Below, one piece after another: positions 57,152-64,000 of a stretch of DNA of 64,000 bases (position 1 is the stretch's first letter; every line of letters begins with the position of its first letter). The notes beneath the pieces were generated by a model. The model was not told where the DNA came from, made no database searches, and saw nothing but the letters and a program-made list of their open reading frames with translations. The position numbers were made by a program, and so were the translations under genes. Source of the DNA: Planctomycetia bacterium (lineage in GTDB: Bacteria; Planctomycetota; Planctomycetia; Pirellulales; Thermoguttaceae); assembly GCA_030527205.1 (NCBI GenBank), contig JAUNBG010000009.1, positions 28,311-92,310 on the forward strand, given 5' to 3'.

Positions 57152-58258
57152 ATGAAAAGGATCAATTATAAAGATTACGCTTGCATTTTGTCGACATTAA
57201 TATTGCTTTTTTTGATTGGATGCAACGGTCAAAATGGACAGCGAGAACTTTGTAACGTCTCATATGATCCGACGCGTGAACTTTATCAGGTTTATAATGA
57301 ATTGTTTGTTCAACATTGGAAAGAAAAAACAGGCGAAACAATAGCGATTGACCAAAGTCATGGCGGTTCAGGCGGTCAATCCCGAGCGGTTAAAAGCGGC
57401 AAACCAACCGATGTCGTTACGCTTGCATTGGCTTTTGATATCGACGATTTAACTGTCGGGCAAAACAATCAGCCCGGCTTGATCAATCCCGATTGGCAAA
57501 AACGATTGCCGAATAACAGTTGCCCCTATATTTCAACAATCGTCATTCTTGTTCGAAAAGGGAATCCGAAAGGGATTCATGATTGGGCCGATTTAGCCAA
57601 ACCGGGCGTCAAAGTCATAACGCCCGATCCCAAAACGTCGGGCGGAGCTCGTTGGAATTATTTAGCGATTTGGGGCGCCGCATTGGATCAAGCGCTCGCC
57701 GAAAAAGGAGGTCTCGCTGCTCTGAACGATCCGAATTTGAAATCAGAAATTGATATTGCGCAAAAGAAAGCCTATGAGTTAACAAAAAACGTCTTTGCCA
57801 ATGCGGTTAATCAAGGAATGTCGCCAGGCGCTCGCGGAGCAACAGACGATTTTGTCAAACGGGGCAACGGCGACGCTTTTCTCGCTTGGGAAAATGAAGC
57901 AATCTTATCGAAAATGGTTAAACTTGACGATCAATACGAAATCATTTATCCCAAAGTCAGCATTAAAGCCGAGCCGCCTGTTGCGCTGGTTGACCAAATG
58001 GTTGATCAACGAAAAACTCGAGATATTGCAGAAGAATATTTGAATTTTCTGTATGAACCAGAAGCCCAGGAAATTATTGCTCAAAATAATTATCGACCAA
58101 TGCTTCCGGAAGTCGCGGAAAAATATCGAGAGAAATATCCGGAAATCAAAATGTTTTCAATTGACGACGTTTTTGGCGGTTGGCTCAATACGCAACGAAC
58201 TCATTTCAATTCCGACGGCATTTATGACAAAATGATTTCCGAAATAAGTCAACAATAA
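57152..58258 (+). CDS. Sulfate/thiosulfate ABC transporter substrate-binding lipoprotein
   Basis: 368 residues. A lipoprotein signal (LILLFLIGC, lipobox LIGC) replaces the simple signal peptide of E. coli Sbp/CysP. Diagnostic stretches: LCNVSYDPTRELYQVYNELF, IDQSHGGSGGQSRAVKSGKPTDVVTLALAFDID, IVILVRKGNPKGIHDWADL, VITPDPKTSGGARWNYLAIWGA, and AEEYLNFLYEPEAQEIIAQ. It captures sulfate in the periplasm and hands it to CysT/CysW. First gene of the sulfate set, which continues at 58656 after a 397-bp gap that holds a repeat element. Confidence 0.96.
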   Translation: MKRINYKDYACILSTLILLFLIGCNGQNGQRELCNVSYDPTRELYQVYNELFVQHWKEKTGETIAIDQSHGGSGGQSRAVKSGKPTDVVTLALAFDIDDLTVGQNNQPGLINPDWQKRLPNNSCPYISTIVILVRKGNPKGIHDWADLAKPGVKVITPDPKTSGGARWNYLAIWGAALDQALAEKGGLAALNDPNLKSEIDIAQKKAYELTKNVFANAVNQGMSPGARGATDDFVKRGNGDAFLAWENEAILSKMVKLDDQYEIIYPKVSIKAEPPVALVDQMVDQRKTRDIAEEYLNFLYEPEAQEIIAQNNYRPMLPEVAEKYREKYPEIKMFSIDDVFGGWLNTQRTHFNSDGIYDKMISEISQQ

Positions 58259-58655
58259 AAAATGATTAATTGTTGCATAAATCATAAAGAAGGTTAATCG
58301 GTTTAAACCGACGCGTTTAGGGGATCGTTTTTGGTCATCCGTTTAGTTAAACAGGGATTACAAACCCATTGACCCGGTTTTTAACAGAGTTGAGCAAAAT
58401 TTGGATGAAAATTCAATACAAAAACCGAAGCGAAATCAAAAATCAAGAATGCCTGTTCAACGTTATTGATATCGAATTAATATTAATAGGAAGTTCTCAA
58501 AGCCGAGATTTTTCAATAAACGCATTTCGGAGAAAAGTCGTTAAAACCAGTTTTTCCAGACGAGACGTCCTCGCTCCAAAGGGGTTTTTTGAACTTCCTT
58601 AATAGATCAGATCCTTTGACAGATCGAACAATAAAAATATTGGGAAATCCAATCC
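58259..58655. other. Gap inside the sulfate gene set
   Basis: 397 bp; MITE-like copy E (58488-58599) lies 56 bp before cysT. No gene. Confidence 0.6.
58488..58599 (-). repeat. MITE-like inverted-repeat element, copy E
   Basis: 112 bp, inverted like copy B. Ends AGGAAGTTCTCAAA and TTTTTTGAACTTCCT. The interior, read on the minus strand, is closest to copy A (CCCTTTG, AACTGGTTTTAAC, TTTATTGAAAAATCT); subfamily 1. Confidence 0.85.
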
Positions 58656-59483
58656 ATGAAACTTGTTCAACGAAGCGTTTTGCCCGGCTTTGGACTGACA
58701 ATGGGCATAACAATAACTTATTTGAGTTTAATTGTTTTAATTCCATTGTCAGGTTTGTTTATTGTTACATCGCAATTAAGTTGGGAACAATTTAACAAAA
58801 TATTAACAAACGATTTGGTTCAAAAATCGTTTTATCTGACTTTCAAAACCTCATTGATTGCCGCAACGATTAACGCTTTTTTTGGCTTTATCGTTGCCTG
58901 GGTTCTCATTCGATATCGGTTTTGGGGACGTCGATTTCTTGACGCAATGGTCGATCTCCCCTTTGCATTGCCAACCGCAGTTTCCGGCATTGCCTTGGCT
59001 CAACTCTATTCAGAAAAAGGCTGGCTCGGTCAATTTTTTTCATTTCCGATTCGAGGAACGCAATACGGCATTACAATTGCCCTCATTTTTATCGGTCTTC
59101 CGTTTGTTATTCGAACACTTCAGCCCGCTTTGGAAGAAGTCGAAGTTGAATTGGAAGAAGTCTCAGCCAGTTTGGGAGCAAATCGCTGGCAAACATTTCG
59201 ATTCGTCGTTTTTCCAATGGTTCTTCCGTCCTTAATAACCGGATTTTCAATGGCTCTGGCTCGAGCTCTTGGCGAATATGGTTCCGTCCTTTTTATTGGC
59301 GGAATGATTCCAGGAAAAACCGAAATCATTTCAAACGTCATTTTACAAAAATTATATGAAGAAAACGGTCATATTCCTGCTTCCGTTATTGCCGTTGCAA
59401 TGTTGCTGGCTTCGTTTGCTATTCTTCTGTTAATCAACCTTATTCAAATTTGGACCAATCGTCGTTTTGCAAGAGCAACTTGA
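58656..59483 (+). CDS. cysT: Sulfate ABC transporter permease CysT
   Basis: 275 residues with about six membrane helices. The permease EAA-type loop is present as ALEEVEVELEEVSASLGANRWQTFRFVVFPMVLPSLITGF, the site that contacts CysA. FDLPFALPTAVSGIALAQLY-like and FGLxWxLIRYRFWGRRF stretches are typical of CysT/CysU. Together with CysW it forms the membrane channel. Repeat copy E ends 56 bp upstream. Confidence 0.95.
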   Translation: MKLVQRSVLPGFGLTMGITITYLSLIVLIPLSGLFIVTSQLSWEQFNKILTNDLVQKSFYLTFKTSLIAATINAFFGFIVAWVLIRYRFWGRRFLDAMVDLPFALPTAVSGIALAQLYSEKGWLGQFFSFPIRGTQYGITIALIFIGLPFVIRTLQPALEEVEVELEEVSASLGANRWQTFRFVVFPMVLPSLITGFSMALARALGEYGSVLFIGGMIPGKTEIISNVILQKLYEENGHIPASVIAVAMLLASFAILLLINLIQIWTNRRFARAT

Positions 59484-59514
59484 ATGTCAATAAATATTAT
59501 CAAACCTTTCAGAA

Positions 59515-59562
59515 ATCCCCTATTGTTTTCTTCGCAAGCTTGAAAACGACGGATTGATTAGA
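59515..59562 (+). repeat. Degenerate intergenic repeat, family 2, copy 6
   Basis: AAATCCCCTATTG, then TTCGCAAGCTTGAAAACGACG and GATTG, between cysT and cysW. Confidence 0.45.
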
Positions 59563-59698
59563 AAAAAGCGAAGCCTGTCGTTCTGAACGGCTTTGCTCTC
59601 ATTCCCCGAAATATCAATATGGTTTTCGATAAAACAAACCGAAACCGTTTGAATTTTGACTTCAAGAATCCGTCTCAATCGATTCGTTATTATTTAAT

Positions 59699-60616
59699 TT
59701 GAAAAAACAGAATTTTGGAACTATTTTTGTGACTCCCGAAAGAAAACTTTTATTGAGACAGCAACGCGATTATCGTTCGCATTATCGAGCAGTTAAAAAA
59801 GCAACGACGGAATCTCGACGCGTTCGTTTTATTTTGATTCTTATCGCATTTCTGTTTATGACTTTTTTTCTGTTTTTTCCGTTGATTTGCATTTTTTATG
59901 AAGCGTTTATCGAAGGTTGGGATTTGTTTTATGAAGCTATTTCAACGAAAGAAACAATGAACGCGCTTCGAATAACATTGATTGCAACCGTCATTTCGTT
60001 GATCGCCAATGTTATTTTTGGTTTGGCTGCGGCTTGGGCAATTGGAAAATTTGAATTTTGGGGCAAAAGCTTTCTCATTTCTCTCATCGATATTCCTTTT
60101 GCCATTTCGCCTGTTATTGCGGGACTTTTATTTGTTTTTCTTTTTGGAACGCAATCCTCTTTTGGAGCTTGGTTGCAGAGTCATAATATTCGTATTTTAT
60201 TTGCGATTCCCAGCGTTGTTTTGGCAACGATTTTTGTAACATTTCCTTTTGTTGTTCGAGAATTGATTCCGGTTATGCAAGCGCAGGGAACCGAAGAAGA
60301 ACAAGCGGCCCGAGTTCTTGGAGCTCGCGGCTGGCATATTTTTTGGCGAATAACGCTTCCCAATATTAAATGGGCTCTTCTTTATGGAATCATTCTTTGC
60401 AATGCAAGGGCAATGGGCGAATTTGGAGCTGTCGTCGTTGTTGCAGGAAACAGCGTTAAAACCAATACGCTTCCGCTTCATATTAACGCCCTTTATCAGG
60501 GTTACGCAAACGGGTCCGCTCCATTTGCTGTCGCAACGCTTTTGGCTGTTATGGCCATTTTAACTTTGATTCTCAAAACAATAATTGAATTAAAGATCGC
60601 AAAAAAAGAAGAATAA
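59699..60616 (+). CDS. cysW: Sulfate ABC transporter permease CysW
   Basis: 305 residues from a TTG at 59699; there is no ATG before residue 54, so the start is non-ATG. A GTG ten codons further on (59729) with GGA upstream is the alternative. Six membrane helices; the EAA-type loop is EEEQAARVLGARGWHIFWRITLPNIKWALLYGI; the family's GEFGAVVVVAGN and FWGKSFLISLIDIPFAISPVIAGLL are clear. Partner of CysT in sulfate uptake. A 215-bp gap with a family-2 repeat separates it from cysT and 282 bp separate it from cysA, unusually wide for one operon. Confidence 0.94.
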   Translation: MKKQNFGTIFVTPERKLLLRQQRDYRSHYRAVKKATTESRRVRFILILIAFLFMTFFLFFPLICIFYEAFIEGWDLFYEAISTKETMNALRITLIATVISLIANVIFGLAAAWAIGKFEFWGKSFLISLIDIPFAISPVIAGLLFVFLFGTQSSFGAWLQSHNIRILFAIPSVVLATIFVTFPFVVRELIPVMQAQGTEEEQAARVLGARGWHIFWRITLPNIKWALLYGIILCNARAMGEFGAVVVVAGNSVKTNTLPLHINALYQGYANGSAPFAVATLLAVMAILTLILKTIIELKIAKKEE

Positions 60617-60898
60617 AAGTCAACAACATTTTCCGTTTTAACTCAAGTCAATTAAAATTCCGGATCGTTTGATTGACAAACCTGTCAGCGAGAAAACGGA
60701 TGACCGAGGGGAAAGTTTCTCGTTCCGAATGACTTCGTTATAACGTCTTGGATCAATTGACAACAATCCGGAAATAAGAAAAAACTCAAAAGGACAGAAT
60801 AGTTTCTCTGGCTTGAAAATTCAAGCGATTAATATTTTCGAACCAAAATATAAAAACAGGGAAAAAGAAGTTTTTGGGACAGCTATAGGAAGAATGAA

Positions 60899-61978
60899 AT
60901 GGGAATTGAAGTTCAAAATATATCGAAGTCGTTTGAACAATTTAAAGCGCTCAATGACGTTAGTATAAAAATCGAATCCGGCGAACTTGTCGCTCTTTTG
61001 GGACCGTCTGGCTCTGGAAAGACAACTCTTTTACGAATCATCGCGGGACTTGAAGTTCCCGACGCAGGAAGCGGTCCCATTTATTTTGACGGTCAAGACG
61101 TTGCTTCTCAAAAAGTTGGCGATCGGGGCGTTGGTTTTGTTTTCCAGCATTATGCTCTTTTTCGACATATGACCGTCTTTGATAATATCGCCTTTGGATT
61201 GACGGTTAAGCCGCGACGCATTCGACCATCAAAATCAGAAATTCATGAAAAAGTTATGCAATTGTTGCATATGATTCAACTCGACAATCTGGCCAATCGT
61301 TTTCCTTCCCAACTGTCTGGAGGGCAACGTCAACGAGTTGCATTGGCTCGCGCTTTGGCCGTCGAACCGCAGGTTCTTCTTTTGGACGAACCGTTTGGCG
61401 CTTTAGACGCAAAAGTTCGAGTTGAATTGCGAACCTGGCTGCGTCATCTTCATAACAAAATTCATTTAACCAGCGTTTTCGTGACTCATGATCAAGATGA
61501 GGCGCTTGAGTTGGCTGATCGCGTTGCTGTTATGAATAATGGAACGATTGAACAGATTGGTTCCCCTGACGACGTTTTTCATCATCCGAAAACAGTTTTT
61601 GTCGTTAATTTCCTTGGGCAGATCAATCAATTTCGCGGACGATTCGAAAAAGGAAAGGTTAAAATCGGACAACATGAAGGCGCCGCAGACGAAATGGTTT
61701 CAATGACCCCGATTTCTTCCAAGGATTCGCCCGCTGTCATTTGTGTTCGGCCTCATGATCTGGAAATTTCGACAATTGCCCGGCCAGGCTATTTAAGTTT
61801 GCCGGCAATCGTTCAACGAATTCATTCTGCCGGAACGCGGGTTCGCGTTGAAATGATTACGGAATCTGACGAAAATTTAATCGCAGAAATCAGTCATCAA
61901 GAGCGGGATTCTCTTCAACTCGAACCAGGAAAACGCTATTTTGTTATTCCGAGAAGTCTTCGCGTCTTTCAACAATAA
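60899..61978 (+). CDS. cysA: Sulfate/thiosulfate ABC transporter ATPase CysA
   Basis: 359 residues. Walker [10 protein letters not shown] near 37-45, Q-loop [21 protein letters not shown], signature [16 protein letters not shown], Walker [18 protein letters not shown]-loop [13 protein letters not shown]. The C-terminal ~120 residues form the regulatory TOBE-type domain ([23 protein letters not shown]). It powers sulfate import with CysT/CysW. Its stop is 9 bp from the stop of the convergent symporter gene. Confidence 0.96.
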   Translation: MGIEVQNISKSFEQFKALNDVSIKIESGELVALLGPSGSGKTTLLRIIAGLEVPDAGSGPIYFDGQDVASQKVGDRGVGFVFQHYALFRHMTVFDNIAFGLTVKPRRIRPSKSEIHEKVMQLLHMIQLDNLANRFPSQLSGGQRQRVALARALAVEPQVLLLDEPFGALDAKVRVELRTWLRHLHNKIHLTSVFVTHDQDEALELADRVAVMNNGTIEQIGSPDDVFHHPKTVFVVNFLGQINQFRGRFEKGKVKIGQHEGAADEMVSMTPISSKDSPAVICVRPHDLEISTIARPGYLSLPAIVQRIHSAGTRVRVEMITESDENLIAEISHQERDSLQLEPGKRYFVIPRSLRVFQQ

Positions 61979-61987
61979 ATCCTTTGC

Positions 61988-63463
61988 TCATTGCTCGAAT
62001 TTGTTGGGAGAACGCTTTTGTCTTGCCAGGAAACATCCGAAAAAAGTGAGCAAGCCATTGACAATTAAAAGCGTAAATCCAAACTTAAAGCCATAATAAC
62101 GACCGCCCAAATAATCGCACAAAAAACATATTATCGGCGACAAAATGGCAATAAAAGGAATCCAACGATCTCGAACGCGATATTTAGTCAGAATTCCGAA
62201 GAAAAAGAGTCCTAAAAGCGGGCCATATGTATAGGAGGCAACGGCATAAACAAGATTGATAACGGCGTCATTTTTATAGGCATTAAAAAACAAAATAAGA
62301 GCAAAAAAGAGAGTCGCAAAAGAAAGATGAACGAGATAACGAATCTTCTTTTTTCTCTTTTCGTCCCAACGATTATTTTTGTCGGTTCCGAGAATGTCAA
62401 TGCAAAAAGAAGTTGTCAACGAAGTCAGGGCTCCGTCAGCGCTGGGATATGCGGAGGAAATCAGACCAACAAAAAAGACCAAACCGGCAACGAGTCCCAA
62501 ATTTTGAAACGCAACCGTTGGGAAAATCTTATCGGTATCTTGAAGCAACTCGTCGGTCATTAAATTTCTTTGCTGCAAATAAAGCATAATAATGGCGCCG
62601 AGAACAAGAAATAAAAAATTAACAACGACAATAATCGAACTGAAAACAAACATGTTTTTCTGTGCGTTTTTGATATTTTTGCAACTTAAATTCTTTTGCA
62701 TCATTTCCTGATCCAAACCGGTCATCGCAATCGCGACGACAATGCCGCTGAAAAACTGTTTGAGAAAATATCGGGAAGAGAGCGGATCGGTATCCCAAAA
62801 ATCAAAATATTGACTTTGATAAATTGTTGAAAACATTTGCGTTAGACTTAAATTCAATTCGCGGCAAATGATTATGATTGAAACAATGACGGCCAAAATC
62901 ATAAACGTTGTTTGCAGCGTATCCGTCCAAACGATCGTTTTGATTCCCCCTTCGAGCGTATACAGAATAATCAGAAGAATGAAAATCAATCCGGCAAGCC
63001 AAAACGGAAACCCAAATTGATCAAGAATAAAAACATGCAGAACGCTAACAACCAAAAACATTCGCAAGGTTGCGCCCAATGTTCGAGATAAAATGAAAAA
63101 GGAAGCGCCGGTTTTATAGGTCGCCGCGCCAAAGCGTTCTTCTAAATAGGAATAAATCGAAGTCAAATTCATCCGATAATAAAGCGGCATTAAAACGGTC
63201 GCAATAACGATATAACCGACAAAGAAACCAAAGACCATTGGCATATAATAGAAATTTTGTTTCGCGACAGCTCCCGGAACCGACATAAATGTAACGCCGG
63301 AAAGAGAAGCTCCGATCATTCCATAGGCAACAACAAACCAGGGCGACTGACGATTTCCGATGAAAAATGTCGCATTGGTTGCCCGTCTTGAGGTTATCCA
63401 GGCAACAGCAAAAATCAGTAAAGAATAGGCAAGAAAAACGCCTAAATAAATATACGGAATCAT
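61988..63463 (-). CDS. Sodium:solute symporter (SSS family)
   Basis: 491 residues with about 13 membrane helices. Family stretches: GMIGASLSGVTFMSVPGAV near the first sodium site, RTLGATLRMFLVVSVLHVFI, YTLEGGIKTIVWTDTLQTTFMI, and GLVFFVGLISSAYPSADGALTSLTTSFCIDIL. Members carry sugars, amino acids, pantothenate or sialic acid; the substrate cannot be told from sequence. Convergent with cysA. The start follows AAAGAAAG weakly. Confidence 0.93.
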   Translation of the reverse strand: MIPYIYLGVFLAYSLLIFAVAWITSRRATNATFFIGNRQSPWFVVAYGMIGASLSGVTFMSVPGAVAKQNFYYMPMVFGFFVGYIVIATVLMPLYYRMNLTSIYSYLEERFGAATYKTGASFFILSRTLGATLRMFLVVSVLHVFILDQFGFPFWLAGLIFILLIILYTLEGGIKTIVWTDTLQTTFMILAVIVSIIIICRELNLSLTQMFSTIYQSQYFDFWDTDPLSSRYFLKQFFSGIVVAIAMTGLDQEMMQKNLSCKNIKNAQKNMFVFSSIIVVVNFLFLVLGAIIMLYLQQRNLMTDELLQDTDKIFPTVAFQNLGLVAGLVFFVGLISSAYPSADGALTSLTTSFCIDILGTDKNNRWDEKRKKKIRYLVHLSFATLFFALILFFNAYKNDAVINLVYAVASYTYGPLLGLFFFGILTKYRVRDRWIPFIAILSPIICFLCDYLGGRYYGFKFGFTLLIVNGLLTFFGCFLARQKRSPNKFEQ

Positions 63464-63671
63464 ATCAAACTTTCTTTGTATTGAATTCAGCGTTAAAATT
63501 TGATTTTGTATTCTGCATGGAATTAATAACAGGAATATCTTTTGCTATTTCTGTTATGATTTCATTATTGATCAATATACAGCAAAAGAAGAGAAATGAC
63601 AAGAAAGATTAAGTCAAAATATAGGAAATCATTATTGTTATACTCTTTTCCTTTTGGATTTTCCAAAAATT

Positions 63672-64000
63672 TTATGTTGCGTTGATGATCTGAAAGTTCT
63701 CGGTTAGTAAAGTCCGTAGTTCGGCGTCGAACCTTTTCCAGCGTTGAAAAAAGTTTGAACACGATTGAAGAAACGAATCGTAAGTTTCGTAATATCTATT
63801 ATTTACAACTTTCTTTTTAAAGGATCTCCAAACGCGTTCGATCAAATTCAAATTCGGCGAATACGGCGGAAGAAAAACGATTTCGATTCGACTCGTTTCC
63901 AAATATTTTTGAACCAATTCGCAATGATAATACAAAGCGTTGTCTGCGACGACCGCTATTCGTTTGGCGGGAACATGAGTCGTTTTTTTATAGACAAAAT
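63672..64000 (-). mobile_element. IS630-family transposase, C-terminal part, cut by the window edge
   Basis: The frame is open without a start to base 64000, so the gene begins outside the window. In this part the DDE residues are visible: the second Asp in RIAVVADNALYYHC and the Glu in PPYSPNLNLIERVWRSFKK, separated by about 35 residues as in IS630. The conserved PPYSPxLNxIE is diagnostic. It ends at TAA (63672-63674). I found no copy of the MITE-type ends in the 200 bp beyond the stop, so a link between this element and the repeats is not shown. Confidence 0.88.

Noticed and set aside
58259..58655. A coding gene between the sulfate-binding protein and cysT
   Set aside because: The longest frame (58369-58602) runs through repeat copy E and has no supporting features.

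Overview
The window looks like chromosome from an AT-rich member of the Planctomycetota. The main reasons are the DUF1559 protein with a prepilin-type N-terminus at 9342-10505 (a family hugely expanded in planctomycetes), the DUF6677-like membrane protein, the stand-alone RNA polymerase alpha-CTD paralogue, the TAT-exported Gfo/Idh/MocA oxidoreductase, the alternative GlmU-like protein and the ribH-nusB-ftsY order. Base composition is AT-rich by eye (not computed), unlike most cultured planctomycetes, and intergenic gaps are long (often 300-1200 bp). Together with many Asn/Ser-rich low-complexity proteins this would fit a host-associated lineage, which is inference. No tRNA, rRNA or CRISPR array was recognised.

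Layout. 166-4229: three co-directional genes (a membrane-anchored low-complexity protein, a CpsD/BY-kinase-like P-loop protein with a degenerate Walker A, and an ExeA-like AAA ATPase) that resemble an envelope or exopolysaccharide export set. 4460-11354: secreted GH71/99-like protein, EttA, DUF1559 protein, hot-dog thioesterase. 12571-19386: MoxR ATPase, secreted aldose epimerase, small hypotheticals, DUF6677-like protein and an orphan flavin/2Fe-2S reductase. 19519-26252: dciA-gyrB, miaA, zinc-ribbon membrane protein, PlsC-type acyltransferase. 27202-32743: Gfo/Idh/MocA protein, GNAT, NhaD-like antiporter. 33188-41079, all on the minus strand: GlmU-like enzyme, purH, smpB, UDP-glucuronate branch (ugd plus 4-epimerase), trpS. 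41628-54855, all minus: GH5-like protein, TolC, ftsY, nusB, ribH with a long charged tail, alpha-CTD protein, LarE, and a translationally coupled pair of a hydrolase without its catalytic triad and a FliN-like (SpoA) protein. 55535-63463: Ca/Na antiporter, a loosely spaced sulfate ABC transporter (binding protein, CysT, CysW, CysA), SSS symporter. 63672-64000: an IS630-type transposase cut by the window edge.

The most interesting unexplained structure is a family of five short (about 109-119 bp) intergenic elements with 15-19 bp terminal inverted repeats, present in both orientations and in two sequence subfamilies. They look like a MITE, or a large palindromic repeat, with no full-length relative in the window. 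A second, more degenerate intergenic repeat of about 45-50 bp occurs at least six times. Several intergenic regions carry clear sigma70-type promoters with exactly 17 bp between the -35 and -10 boxes.
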